Assembly (NCBI GenBank): GCA_013433145.1
Contig: CM024177.1
Span: forward strand, 6,846,110-6,910,109
Direction: 5' to 3'
Length of the DNA: 64,000 nt
From: Ascaris suum
Lineage: Eukaryota; Nematoda; Chromadorea; Rhabditida; Ascarididae
Positions within the stretch are counted from its first letter, which is position 1, and every line of letters begins with the position of its first letter. Of the stretch, positions 1 to 12,782 are shown one piece after another. The position numbers and the translations under genes are program-made. Below the pieces are notes generated by a model that saw only the letters and a list, made by a program, of their open reading frames with translations, searched no databases and was not told the DNA's origin.

Positions 1-221
1 CAATCATGAAGTTAAATGAACGTCAACAAATTTTTGCAAATGTATTAAGTTTTACGCAGATTATTAAGAAAAAAACTCATAAAGTTGCGATAATTATCAA
101 TATGTTAGCTTTGTAGAGAGAAGAACCCGACCTAAACGAAAAGAAGCTTGCATCTGTCGATTAAGGCAGTCAAGTAGTTATTCACGCTTTACAGATAAAA
201 ACTTGCATTACTAAAAAAGAG

Positions 222-617
222 TTGAAGTGCGGCAAGGAGGTTGCGCCGACCAAATTGTGCGAAAACGCACAGCTGGAAAAACGGCACAACAAACAGATCC
301 GGAAGTTGCTGACGGTTGGCTGCCGAGCTAGAAAACGTGGGCAGAGCAAGCAGGTCCGGAAGCTGTTGACAGCTGCTGACGAGTTAGAAAAGTGGCAGAG
401 CAAACAGATCCGGGAAAAGTATCACGTCAGCTCAAAAGAAGAAATCCATCCGAAGTTTTCTCGAGCCTTCAGCGCCTCAAGATTCTATTTAAGGCAAACT
501 TTTGAACAGCTGCACTATGAAGACTATGAAGACATCGTGATTTTTCAAACGTACATTAATCTGTCTGCGTTTACAGATCCGTCTGCCTATCTATTACTCT
601 CAAATTATGACCCATGA
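222..617 (+). CDS. Hypothetical ORF with Lys/Arg-rich coiled-coil repeats
   Basis: A 131-codon open frame; the first codon is not ATG, so the true start or splice site is unknown. It carries near-tandem blocks KQIRKLL, KQVRKLL, KQIREKY spaced 19 and 18 residues apart, with LEK-type heptads between them, suggesting a basic helix or coiled coil. The rest (SASRFYLRQTFEQLHYEDYE ...) is non-repetitive. At DNA level the repeat units differ by indels that cancel out to keep frame. I do not recognise a family. It could be an exon, a repeat-derived ORF or chance. Confidence 0.25.
   Translation: MKCGKEVAPTKLCENAQLEKRHNKQIRKLLTVGCRARKRGQSKQVRKLLTAADELEKWQSKQIREKYHVSSKEEIHPKFSRAFSASRFYLRQTFEQLHYEDYEDIVIFQTYINLSAFTDPSAYLLLSNYDP
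255..416 (+). repeat. Tandem repeat, 54-57 bp unit, about 2.7 copies
   Basis: Units begin with CAAACAGATCCGG at 290, CAAGCAGGTCCGG at 347 and CAAACAGATCCGG at 401, giving periods of 57 and 54 bp. A partial copy of the unit's second half (CTGGAAAAACGGCACAA) precedes the first. Both periods are multiples of three. Confidence 0.8.
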
Positions 618-1353
618 AAGTCGTAAATATTGAAAATTGGTAGAAAGACACACATCTATGAGCCCTATTTTCCTCCAGTTTTTCATTTTCTCATGAATTC
701 TGAGCGTTTTTCTTAAGACGTTTGCCAAATTTTCGCAAGATTTTCACACAAATCGAAAAAATAGACGATTTCGGCAGAAATCTGGCAGATTTCCCACTCA
801 ATTATTCACTGAACCATCGATCATCCTTATCGAACGTATTCCATCGTCAATTCAAAATTTACAAACATTTCGATACGATTAGATGGATGAATGCGAATGT
901 ATTGAACTATTGCGGAAACAACGAGCAGAAGAAAGCAGCACTCGTTGATGAGACGCTTCGAAGAAATTGCTCAGTTGCAATTCAGCGTGCGATCTGTTAA
1001 TCGCCTCAAGCGATTTTGAGGTCTCTGGCAAATCCGTGGAAAAATAGTTCGCCTCACAGCTTCCTTAAAGACGCATTAATCCATTGCACTTCTCACACTA
1101 ATGGTGCATTGCGTTAGATTCCAGTAATGGGTTACCGAAATACAGTGTATGTCGAAACAATACGACAGGATACTGACGCACTGACTATAACATATTTCTG
1201 AGACGGCGAATATCTAAATAACGATAATATAAAAGGAGGTTCGTTTTCAAAGTATTACTTGCAATTTCTCTTTGATGAGTATTTTTGTTCGAAGATGAAA
1301 AAGGGAATACTTTGGGCAAAAACTTGTTGATTAATGCTTCAGAAGGAATTCAC

Positions 1354-1491
1354 ATGAAAACTTGTTGTGCAATTCTTTTCTTCATATCTTTTTTTGCGTG
1401 GATAAATTATATTCTTCAGGTGGAAGGAAATTTCGATAAATCAAATTTCTTGCGGAAAATTTTTTTAAAATCGCTGAAAAAAATTCAATAA
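1354..1491 (+). CDS. Candidate small secreted cationic peptide (45 aa)
   Basis: ATG at 1354 opens a 45-codon frame. Residues 1-25 have the form of a signal peptide (MKTCCAILFFISFFAWINYI..EG): a short basic start, a hydrophobic core of about 18 residues and a small residue before the likely cut. The remaining 20 residues (NFDKSNFLRKIFLKSLKKIQ) hold six Lys/Arg and evenly spaced Leu/Ile/Phe, consistent with an amphipathic cationic helix such as many antimicrobial or venom peptides. No homologue is recognised. The frame also extends upstream to 1285 without ATG. In AT-rich DNA a hydrophobic ORF can arise by chance, so this is a lead only. Confidence 0.22.
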   Translation: MKTCCAILFFISFFAWINYILQVEGNFDKSNFLRKIFLKSLKKIQ

Positions 1492-1647
1492 TACCGCTTG
1501 AAAGATTATAAAGATGAACATGGAAGTGAGTTTTATTGTAACCGATGAGCACTGAAGCAAATTATCGGATGGCAACGCCGTTGCATAATAATTCTTCGTT
1601 TGTAAATCTTTTTTGAAGGTCCGCTATTTTTTGCGTTAGGTGCGCGT

Positions 1648-1713
1648 TCACCCTCCCCCTCTTCCTCTTCTCTCCCTCGCTCTCCTTTTCTCCTCTTTTT
1701 CCCTCCCTCTCTT
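1648..1713 (+). repeat. Polypyrimidine (CCCTCC/CTCTTC) tract
   Basis: An almost pure C/T stretch on the + strand, broken by few purines. Similar tracts occur near 25305-25365, 32590-32650, 49754-49799 and 61447-61508. It can form triplex DNA; no coding role is seen. Confidence 0.8.
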
Positions 1714-1968
1714 AATCCACTCAACACTTCTAGTACAATAAAAGGCACCAAACTGATTACGAATCTCGTGTGCGTTGAATTAAAATTGCTTAGAGCGTTG
1801 GCAATAAAAAGAGGAGATCAAAACAACGTTAGGAGATCCTATCAGACATGAGGAAGTGCAACACTATTGACTCAGCGTTTTTACACATAGTGAGCTCAGA
1901 AAAAGCGGAAAGCGGCTAGCTTCATTCCGCTTGAAGAGCAAAACCATTTCATCATTCGATAGACTCAA

Positions 1969-2271
1969 GTGCTTCTTACAGCAAATTGGGTGATGGATGA
2001 CTCCTTCATTGTGAACGTTATTCCAGTGAAATATAGGTGTCAGGGCAACCCTCAACTGCATATCCACCGCCCTGAGGGGAAGCCTGTATTTGAGTTGCTG
2101 CCGAATATCACTGTTCTAAAATTTTCCGGACGAAGAGAAACTATCAAAAGAGCAAGTTTTAGTGAGCTGCAATTGTATCACGACGATCTGCATGCACTCT
2201 TAGCAAAACTTGCTTTGCAAAAGCACTTTATGAGGACATTGTGCTTGTGCTTTTTTGTCTTTTTTCACTGA
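1969..2271 (+). CDS. Hypothetical ORF
   Basis: A 100-codon frame without an ATG at its 5' end; a TAG lies just upstream. The first 80 residues have balanced composition (HIHRPEGKPVFELLPNITVL ...) while the end (CLCFFVFFH) looks non-coding. A splice acceptor (CTTACAG, near 1981) could open an exon here. No domain recognised; may be an isolated exon or chance. Confidence 0.18.
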   Translation: MLLTANWVMDDSFIVNVIPVKYRCQGNPQLHIHRPEGKPVFELLPNITVLKFSGRRETIKRASFSELQLYHDDLHALLAKLALQKHFMRTLCLCFFVFFH

Positions 2272-5200
2272 GCTAGTTTCAAACCGGCCAGCCATAATAC
2301 TAGAGTTATGAAATTCGGTGGCTGTAACGAACACCAACGTCTACCCCCTCCTATATGGCGTCCGATGTTGATCGATCAGCATGGAGAATGGATATTTAAA
2401 CATGGCGTGAAATTAGCATACATTCACTGATCGAATAACCATGAAACAAGGGTGCATCTCGTGCGGACTCAAACTTGGAGCGTAAAATATATTCAACACA
2501 ACAAATCGGCAGTGAAATTGAAATTCACGAAGCATATCACCAAAAATTAAAGGAATCAGATGACCACTTTTATCTGAGGAAGATATGATTAATTGGGATC
2601 CCACTTTTTCACACTCATTAATCTTTTTTCGCTGCATGTGAACAATGTAGTCATATCTAAGCGCTAACGTAACCGAATGTAGTGCATTACATAGATAATT
2701 CAGTCAATTCAACATCAGAAAGACGACCTTAATTCTTGTGTATTTTCTGTTAGATGCTTAGTAGTTTGACTAAATGTGAAAATGTGAAAGAGAATCGCTT
2801 CATAAGCTATCAAATCTAAGGCACATCCGAAAGAGAAGTGATCATAATGAAGCGAATATTTGCGGCACTATTAATATGAAAACCATTCAATTGGAAAGGA
2901 ATGAAATTACACTGCTCTCAAACTTCTCAAAAACTCAACGTCTCAGCACCTATCAAGTTAACTCCTTCATCAACTCAAAGAAAATTACACTTTCATCACA
3001 ATCAAATTTAAAGTTCAGAAGCTCTCCAATCACGATTTTTTAACTGCCGTGGAATAAATGCGGAGAGTTCTCGGCAGAGTAAACTTTAAAGATTGCTTCT
3101 CGTACCCGCCTTCCTCCCCTCTGACCTCTCCTCGTACAATATTTTCAGCAAAGATGTAATGAGAACGAAAATTGAACTCGTTAGAAATTCAAAATTTTAG
3201 ACCTTCTGTATAAAAACCAAAATATTCGAACTTTTCCTACCAATGAAGCTTTAGCGCTTTGCAGTTCTCACATTGCTAAATGCAAGTGCTTTTATACTGC
3301 AGTAAATGCGAGCAATATTTGAGGGTATCCAACGCATCACGAGAACAAGTTTCGTACAAAATCATGAGATGTAAGAACGAAAATTTTATTAATTGAAATA
3401 TACTATGAGTATTCAAAATGATAAACTATAAAAAATGAGTGAACATAATGGAAATGGAATAAATAGATATCAAATCCAACCGTAATGGTTACAAAGTAAT
3501 GAGTTCATTGTTGAAAAGAGACGTTAGACAATTGATGCGCTTTCGAAAAATTCACCTCTTTAATTGCAAAAAAAAAGAAAAAACAAATTGCAGACATCAC
3601 ATTCAACTGATATAGCAAAGCTGAAGAAAAAGTAAAACTTGCAGGAAGTTTGTAAGCATACAAAATGATATTTAAGATATTACAGTAGCTGTGATAAACA
3701 TTTATTCAACGCCTCGCTTCACTCATTCTATGTTAGCATCTTAGAGAATTTGCGCCAAAAATTGACTACTATCTGATTTTTGTAGAGCGAAGCAATAACT
3801 ATAGCTGAAAAAATGCTCCATCGCGAAATCTTAAGCAAAACTGATTTTGAGGAATTTTCCTCTTTAAATGATGTTTTCTTGTGTTGCTGAATCGGATACA
3901 AAAATGCTCGCTACGCTGGATAAAAAACAGACAAGCGAACATTAAAGATGAGTAATGTGAACTGTTATAATTTGCGAATTCAGGTAAAAACTTGCCTTGT
4001 TTTCCTCAGAGCAAGGACAGAAGGGAATTTATATTCGCTAGTCAACTATCATCGAGATTAGGCTCATACACTGCATCAGCCATTGCTTTCAGAGTGCCAT
4101 AGATGTAATTGACCGTTCCTTTAGCGCACTTGAGTATTACTATGACGATTCCTCTATGAATGGAATTTTACCAAGAAGGAGAATTGTTGCAATGAACCTT
4201 TTCATCGGCAGAATTGAGTAAGAATTGTGGTACCCCCCATTAGACGTCATTCTTTAGTGTTATTTCCTCATGAAACGCAGAGATAAATTGTTCAAAAGCA
4301 TTTCATTACTTAATTAATGTGTTGCATTAAAAAAGCTGCATAATTTCATAGGAAGCAAATCTGCATCGCGCCTATATTCAAGCGAAAACTTTAGCGAACG
4401 CATTCGGTGGTTGTGTTATTTCTTGCAATCTATAAGATAAAACTAAAACTATGGAATCGGAGATCTCAATCAAGCAGACACGAATATTTGAAGCCTCCAA
4501 ATTATTCCTCCGAAAATTGACGCCTTTGAATTATTTCAGATGCATGAGAACGAGTATATCGATAATACTTTCCTACGCAGTGATGCAATTTAACTCTTCT
4601 AAACGGTTTCGCTATTATAAGCATCGAATCAAAGAAAAATACAAAATATATGCAAATAACGGCTTTTAATATGCAAATTTATGCAAATAAATGCAGCAAA
4701 AATTATAATATCCCTATTATATGAATGAATAAATTCGACACATTATAACTACAGTGTTCGAGAATTCTCATTAATTGCGCTGCGTAAACGTTTAAAAGTA
4801 TTTATGAGGAAATGATCCATGTGTGTAATATCACTACAATTTATAATTTATTTGCATCGTAATTTATTATTTATTCCAATTTATTTATTATTTATTATTA
4901 GTTAATCTATAGTTATTGTGTATCATTATTTTTACTAATATCTTATTCCAATGTATTTATTATTACTATTCAAATGCATAACGTAATTTATTATTGCAAG
5001 TATTCATCGTTTTATTTCATTTATGATCTCTTTGTAGCAGAAAAATATTTTACAGAGTAACTGTTTAAATTACAATAGCCGCATGATTCACACTGACAAG
5101 CGCTTTGTTTGGGAAAATTTCCTCGCTTATGAGACGAATACAAAGACATCGATATAGTTTTGAAAATGAGACGATAGACCTGGCATCGTCTTTTTGAAGT

Positions 5201-8200
5201 AACGCAGTCGTATAACTCTTAATTTAGAACTTATAAATTATATGCATGTCAGTGAGTTGTTGGGAAATACCTAAATTTAACGTTCGTTCGGGAGCTAAAC
5301 AAAGCGAAAAAAAATGCCTGGTGAAATAATGGAGTAAACAAAGAAGATAGAAATATATTTGGGAATAAGATCGATAATTTATGCGATAAAGGCAAATCAA
5401 TGCATACGCGCTAATATAGCGATCATTCTACGATGAGAACTTTCTCAACGAAATGGACACTCTTATGGGCATTATTAATAAAATGACTGAGTTAGCATTA
5501 GATACTATAATGAAAATCCTGGATCCCTTTCCAACGATGAGAAATTCCACCAATAAAACAAATGCTGCGATCTTCCAAAGTGGATTGAAACTCCTCCTTC
5601 ATTCTCCTCTCTTAGAGGCAAAACCAAGCGCCTAGCATCTTGCTATAATGAGCTTACTCATATTTTCTTCGCAATACTTAAATCTGCTTTCGGTAAATTT
5701 CGCACAAGTAATCGTGACAGCATTATGTCCGCTCGCATATATGTGTTGCTATATCCGTATCTCTACGCTAATTTCATCGCATCAATCACAAAATCTACTT
5801 CATTAAAACTAGACTAATACGAACAGCGTTTCACGAATGACAAAAATTGTTAGCGAAATTGTTTGTGCTCATATGGCGTAAAAACGAGAAGAAAACCGCA
5901 AAACCCAATGAAAAATGACATTTTTTAAAGCTTAGTTATCATAGTTTTTGAAAATTTTGACAATTGGTTAAGTTATTGAGGCAAACCAATCTTATCAGAG
6001 TACTTTAATATTCTTAAATGTAACAAAGATAAGTTTTAGTTGTTGAAAAGCTTTCGATAGAGAGAGAATGGAATTCACTACTCGTTTAGTAAATCACGCT
6101 TAGATAATAAATGAATTGGAAAATCATCACTGCTAGAGGCTTATTTGCGTTTTCACATCCTCCTACCGCTAACGAATAGACAGCAATAAAACGACAGGCA
6201 CTATAGTGAATCTGAAGTGTTGCAATTATAAAATCGAAATGACATTTCGAATAAGAAAATGAAATCTCCGAGTGCGGTTGGGCACAGCGTGAATCAAGCA
6301 GCCACTCGTCAACGTCTTTTGCAGGTTGTCAGCGTGAACAACTGTATGCAGCTTCCTCGTCACAAATGCACAAATGGCTTCACTTTTTGCCGTTGAATCG
6401 TAAATCCTGCCCAGAATTGAATATGTAAATAAATGAGTTGTGTAGGCTAGCGAGCTACGCATTTCTTGTTGTAAAGTATCCTTTATTGACAACGAATAAA
6501 GAAAACTGTCACTACGGAAAAAAAATTGGATGAAAAAAAAATAAGGAAATAGACCCACAGCACTATACTAATGAATAAAACGTGAGAGACATGTGAAACA
6601 CAGTGCAGTAAGAATCGCCAATATTTGCATATAAAGCATAAAGCATATAAGGCACATAAGGTTTAAGAAAAGAGCATATGTGTGATGAAAGTTCAGTCGC
6701 CGCAGCCGTATTTGAGTGTTTGATAAAGCAGTTCGGCAATATTATGATGATGATGATGATGTAGTATGCTAATTATGCTAATATGTTTAAGAAGATGCAT
6801 AAAGATGTGTTAGTTGTAGGGTAGACCAGTCAGCACTAGATCAAGCCGGAATAGTGCACCGTACAAAGAAGTCGAAGAAAGACAAGAGCACAGAGGCAGA
6901 TCAAACGACTGCCCAGCTTGTGTCGTGAAGCTAGCCTGAGGTAGAATCAGGAGGATATACAAGGGGTTGATGTGCTCGTGTATTCATTCCATCTTTAAGA
7001 CTGGTCTTAAGCCTAGTGGACCAATGTGTGGCTGCTGGCGTACGCGAGGTGATCGGCCGCAGCGTGGGATTAGCCTGGTGCCACTATCGGATCATGTCGT
7101 CAATCAAAGCCACCCTTATGAACGATTCACTACTTGTTTGTCACCCTACCGTATAAGTGTGATAAACTGTTCGTCCTTCTACCCATGTCACCTCACAGTT
7201 TACTCGACTGCATCTCGAAAGAAGGTGCAGATCCTCAGGGAGACCTGATTGACTAGACGAGCCAACGGGAGCTAACCTTCACCTAATTCTCTACTACTGG
7301 AACATTCGCTAGTAATTTGTTGTAAACATCAGCTGCTTTATATTTTAAAAGAATTCAAAAGCTGTTTGAGGAATATGTTTCACCGGCTAATTAGAGATTG
7401 TTATCGCGTTGCTAAAGGGAAGAGACTAAATCACAAAGACGAACGAAATCGAGATGACCGAATGAGCGAATGGAAGGAGAAGTCTTTAGTCCGCTAAAGA
7501 AAGAGGGACTCGTATTTAATTACGGCTTAATGTAATCATAAAAACAACTGAAATATAGAATGATGCGATTAATCAGGCAACAAAAAAATGAAAGAAAATA
7601 TACGGTGTGGTACTAGAAAATGAGCGAAAAGTATAACAATAGCAGAATGCATATTTGTAGAGAAAAAATGAAGTGTAGTAAGTTAATAGCTATGAGAGAG
7701 CCGTTAACAACTGCCCTAAGTCACACTCAATGCGCACATAAATTTCAAATGAGTTGAAAATGCGTTTCTCTCACTCACACGCCTTTCTAACTATAAGTGC
7801 AGTCTAGAATAGGATGAATACGGATGCATGAAAAAATATTGTCGAACTGAAACCTCGAGGGATGGCACTTTGAGATTTAGTTTGATTCTTCTATTTAGAG
7901 TGACTCAAGACTAAATATTTTGAGCCTTCGTTTGTAAGGCGACTAGAGAGGAGATGGAAATATCCTACTGTGGGTACCGCGAACCGCTACTATGCGTATA
8001 CCTCCTACACTGAATACATGTAGCCACTGCAAGGAAATCAGATGGTGATAATTGGTCGACAGTAGATTGGAAACGCTCCTCAATAATGGTCGAAATATTT
8101 GTGCTGAAAGTAGCTTAAGATAAAGTAGTCAGCCGCTTTTGAAGCTTTCTGAGCGAGCTTTGAATGGTGTCAGCTTATATCCGCCCATGTAAATGTTACA

Positions 8201-10900
8201 GCACAAGCAATGTTCTGCACTTCAATTTCATGTTTTAAAAGCCTAGGCTGTACTTCCCGTTGATATCGTCAATATCCTCACTCATTCATCTTTTAAGTCG
8301 TCTTGATCAACACACTGTTCTTGCTCTTACGTAGTGAATGTCTATTCGCGCGAGCTTTCTCCTCTTTCTTGTTGTTTAAGCTTAATACTCTTGTACATTT
8401 TACCTCTTCGGGACATTAAAATAAAATAAAACAAACCGCAAATAATGATTTTTGATTGTATTATAGTATTGCCTAGTTGAAGCAAATATATATGCATCGA
8501 ATTGCAATGCGCCATATAACATTTTTCAGTAAATATATCTATTAGCGAACACGATATCAACCCCATAAAGAGAAGACAATGTACGATCCAGAATTCCTGA
8601 GAAATGTTATATGATTCCATTTAACGGTACACAGTCGAACAAAATTCTCTGACACTTGAAGCCGTCGAAATAGGAGAGAGTGAGGGGAATTTTGTAATTA
8701 GGCTTCTAGTAGATATATCTTCGGAGAAGCTATTGCCCTGAAAAATCTCTAAATCCTTTCCATAAGGTGAATGTCTGCTTATAAATAAGGTAACCAAAGG
8801 AGTTAAGAATACTTTAAATTGGACGCCAAGAGGTAGTATAAGCGATGGAATAAAATTCAAAAGAACTGATGCTGCAATGTTTGAATTATATAATGCGTGA
8901 TTTTAACAATCTTAGGAGGCACCCGAGACTCTGAAATTCTCACCGACGATTAGCGATCATCATTTCACTCGAGTAAGGAATCGTTAATCAGCGAATGAAG
9001 GAGATATCTCCTTTAAGAGGGAAAGCTGAAATCTTGCGTGGAATACTCGATGCTTTTCATGCGAAGCATCATAAATGTCATTCATTTGAGTATTTAGGAA
9101 AAACATAGAGGCTTTTTTTCTTAATTCATGGAAATTGATAGCGGATTCAATGATGTGGCGATAAAGTTCCATATTGCCTGAAAAAAAAACCATTTACATG
9201 TATGATAAAAAGCAGCGATGGATATTGCTATTAGCAGACTACCTGAAATTTCAGGATCACGCGATTGCGAAGCATCAACTCATATGCACTATGAAAGTTT
9301 TATATTGCAGGAATGGGCTAGTCTATTTTTTCAAACAGCCAGAAATCATATACCATTTCTAGTTGCGAACAATTTTATTTTAGTTGGCTTTATCGAAAGC
9401 CTTGGAGTAAAACTTATGCTTGATATTTATCATTCGTTAATGCATTGACTGCTGTCAGTATTTCGACCACTTTAAAATTAAGGGAAGTTAAATTGATGGG
9501 CAAATAATTCCATATGAGAAAATATGGTTTCCTATTAAGCACAAAGGTGATGACTGCTGTTTGCACGAAGACGGAAAACTAGAGAACGAAGCACTTCTTT
9601 TATAGATAATATTGAAAGGCTTAGAAATTGTATAAGAAAACGATATCATCAGGAATAATCGATACTTTGCTATTGACATTTTTGAGCGTCTTAAAAGGCT
9701 ATTCAACGCTTACATTAACTTAGCAAAGATGATTTATGCGTCGGGTGGGAAACTCGGGTAACAACAAAATTGCTGACTTTAAAAAGCTAAAGAATGGTTT
9801 CGCAATGTGATGAGATTAGCAGAAATAATCAGTGAGCAAATTATTGCAACTGTTCGTTAATGCTGAAATGCAATGACAAATTTTTTGTCGGCCAACGCTT
9901 AAAACAACTTTGAATTAATTTCCCATCAATGCTACAAAGGAGACACTCCTCCTGATTAGAATGCACTTTTGCTTTGTTCTGTTAGTTCTTTCGAGCTATT
10001 TTAAAGTGTTTGCTAGCAGCGAAACGCAAATATCTAGGAAAAGTATGGCTTATGTGCATTGATTTTTGAAGCGAAACCCAAAGGACAATCACAGGAATAA
10101 TATAAACAAAAAATCAGTGGTATATATTCTGCTAATATTCACACTAGCGCAGATATACTCTTTAGGTCAAATTTATGAGGATGCAATTACCTGTATGATG
10201 ATCCTATATGAAGCAAAATCTCAGGAAGCAGCGCGCGATTTTTTTGTTCAGCCGAGCTCACTGAGCAGATCGGTTGCATTGTTGAATGTGGGAGTGTTCG
10301 ACTTCATAAGTTTCTGCTACTCGTTCAATTAATTCGCTCAACAGCGTTCTAAATATTAAATGTTATTTCGCACACCTCCTACTTGACCGCCAACGAATTT
10401 TTTTCCCTGCAAATCTGACCCTGCTTCCATTCGGCCTATTAATTGCCCGAGAAATTTTTTAACACAATCAACTTCTTGCAAGTCATGTAGAAGATGATCA
10501 CTTAGATCGAAATCAATTTCAAGAGCTGTCCACAATCACATTAAATCCATCTAAATACATTATGCTATTATGTTTTATAGTTCTCGTTAAATGTCTATGA
10601 AAGAACGCTTCACGGATGCGTAAGAATTTCATTGAAAGTTTAAATTTTTGAAGACAAAGTTTGGGGAAGAGCAATGATCGAACCACTGAAATCAACTCAG
10701 CTTATGTTTCCTACCTTCACCCACTGTACCGACGAAATAATCGACCTCATTAATTTTCCATAGCAAATATGAAGATTTCTCGAACAATTTTTTTTGTAAG
10801 ACAACAGTATATTGCACGATTTCTTCATGTGGCCTCATCAGTATATTCCATTTCATGTGACTCGTCGAAAACTTCAAGTTGAACTTCCAGTGATCACAGG
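2272..10900. other. Long stretch without recognisable genes
   Basis: AT-rich DNA with only short ORFs that I could not tie to any family. It contains an A/T-rich run of TTTATT-type words near 4850-5000, a short (ATG)6 microsatellite at 6744-6761, and a slightly more GC-rich block around 6840-7260 that looks like old repeat DNA but has no readable domain. Small exons of unknown proteins could be hidden here. Confidence 0.5.
6744..6761 (+). repeat. (ATG)6 microsatellite
   Basis: Six consecutive ATG triplets directly visible; no long ORF runs through it. Confidence 0.9.
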
Positions 10901-11087
10901 CTGTCTCTCTTTCTCAAGCGCACAGCCTGAGAAAGTTCCTCGTCGTTAATATATCCTGTCGTGCTTTGCCTCTCTTCTTGAACTGTTCGTTCGTTTCGAC
11001 CTGTGCCTTTGTTTAACAGTTTTTTGGAAAGATTCGACGCAATCTCTTACCTGTTAAGTTTGACTTCACCTCGTTCCATGGTTTACC

Positions 11088-11322
11088 AGAAACGTGATGT
11101 TTGACCAACTCGAAACGATCTAATGAACGACGCACAATTCCGCTTGCCTTTGGCCTTCCCATCTGCTAGTGGGTCGGTTGGATCTCTGCGCTCAATGAAA
11201 AGGTTTTAGTCGAAATTCTCTACAGTGGCAATGCTAAAGCCTTTGATTCGATCTGCCATGAAAATCTCTTTCTTAATCTTGAAGGATATAGCGTGATCGG
11301 CTCTATTCACGAACGCTATTAA
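11088..11322 (+). mobile_element. Non-LTR retrotransposon reverse transcriptase remnant
   Basis: Two in-order reverse transcriptase pieces. RNVMFDQLETI (11088-11120) resembles the MFDQL block of CR1/Jockey-like RTs. About 47 codons later, after stops, comes SALNEKVLVEILYSGNAKAF.. with AFDSICHENL (11239 onward) and NLEGYSVIGS, ending at a TAA at 11320-11322. AFDS is the palm A-motif region, where an Asp is normally found just upstream (D-x-x-KAFD); here the site reads SGNAKAFD, so that Asp is lost. The downstream YxDD block was not found. The remnant is short, frameshifted and inactive. The bases from about 10,900 to 11,090 look like more of the same element but are too degraded to translate. 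The clade is uncertain. Confidence 0.75.
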
Positions 11323-12715
11323 ACGAACGAAGGATATAGCTCTCGAACTGATAAAAAGTAACTATGTCTCATAACACAAAAAGCAGTACGAAGTTCGTCG
11401 CAAATGAACTGAAAATTTATCACTTATTACGCAAGTCCGCCTATCACTTTCAAATCTTGCAAAATGACTTTCATGCGTTTGCTAATTGGCCAAAATTGTA
11501 GAAATTAAATACTGACAAAAAAATTCAATATTTCTCGCAACACTGACCTTGCTGATGCACATCCCCATTCGTTTCTTTCGAAATGAACTTTCTTTTTGGA
11601 TTGATAGATTCCATGTTGAAATAAGGCTCGAACAAGCGCACATACTTTACATAGCATAACAGAGGATTTGGCATTAAACCACCAAATTGACCAACTTGGC
11701 TGGGAAAGAAAAAAATCGGTCGTCATAAAGAAAACTGCTTCACAAAAAGTCTATAAGTCATTCAACAGTTAATAGGTGAAATATATCAAAACTATTGGCC
11801 AAGGAATAATCCAGATTATGCTTACCAACTTTATATCAGTAAATCTTTGAAGGTGTCAGTGGAAACTAATGTACACAACACGCATAGGGACGGGGGGATA
11901 TATGAACAAGCTGCACCTTACAGGAGCCTTTCCAAGCAAAAACAAAGATTTCCACTTGCGCAGCCATCATTAATGGTGATTGGAGCTGTAACTGCTACTG
12001 TAACCCCATACATGTGATTAGTCTGCCGGCTGAGGAATCATCGATGGGCTCCGATTTTGGTACTTGCAGATTCGGATCACGATTATGAACAGAACGTTCG
12101 CAGCTGGCCGCCTATTACAGTTGGTACAATGAGCATTCAATAAAACAACAAATGCTATATATTATAAGGTTCAATTATGAGAAGCAATCAAATAGAATTA
12201 TTTATTTGCCTATTCAAAACTACGCCTAACCACTAATCACCACTTTAGCGGATATAAAACCTTGTTGCGAATATAGTTGAAAAGAAAAAGACGTTTTATG
12301 GTTGAGCTATTTGCTTCGCTCATTAATTGTCACAAAACATAACGAGAATATCTTTTTCACATTTTCTGTTATATAAGTATAGTTGTGTATTAAAAATGAG
12401 CCATGAGCAATGGAAACAGAGCAAGCCGTGAGAAGTAGTCAAAAAACGTGAAGCAATTTGCTGACATCTTTGTAGAGAGCAATAAAATTGTAGATATAAC
12501 TTCCTAATATTATTGGCGACAACAGTGAAATAAACTAACAACGTCAACCGATAAAAGAAATGTTCATTCGAATACGTTCTCGTAACGATAATAAATATAA
12601 GGCGATTTCATCATTAAACAACAATTATGCACTGATCTACGTTCACCTTTCTACTAGGAAGCACGGACTTTTAAAGCGTAGCGGCGTAAAAGAGTTCAAG
12701 GAAGAGGGCTAACGA

Positions 12716-12782
12716 TCCGGGCGTTAGTATAATGGATCAGTGGTATTGCCCGCTGAATGAAAGATCGGGATTTCAAACTCTG
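12716..12782 (+). pseudogene. tRNA-like relic (Asp/Glu-like D and T arms)
   Basis: The stretch contains GTTAGTATAATGG followed by a CCCGCT anticodon-stem-like run and GGGATTTCAAACTC, which lines up along its length with the D arm, anticodon stem and T arm of Asp/Glu-type tRNAs. The T-loop TTCGA is changed to TTTCAA and the stems are mismatched, so it is probably a pseudogene or the head of a SINE. Confidence 0.4.
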
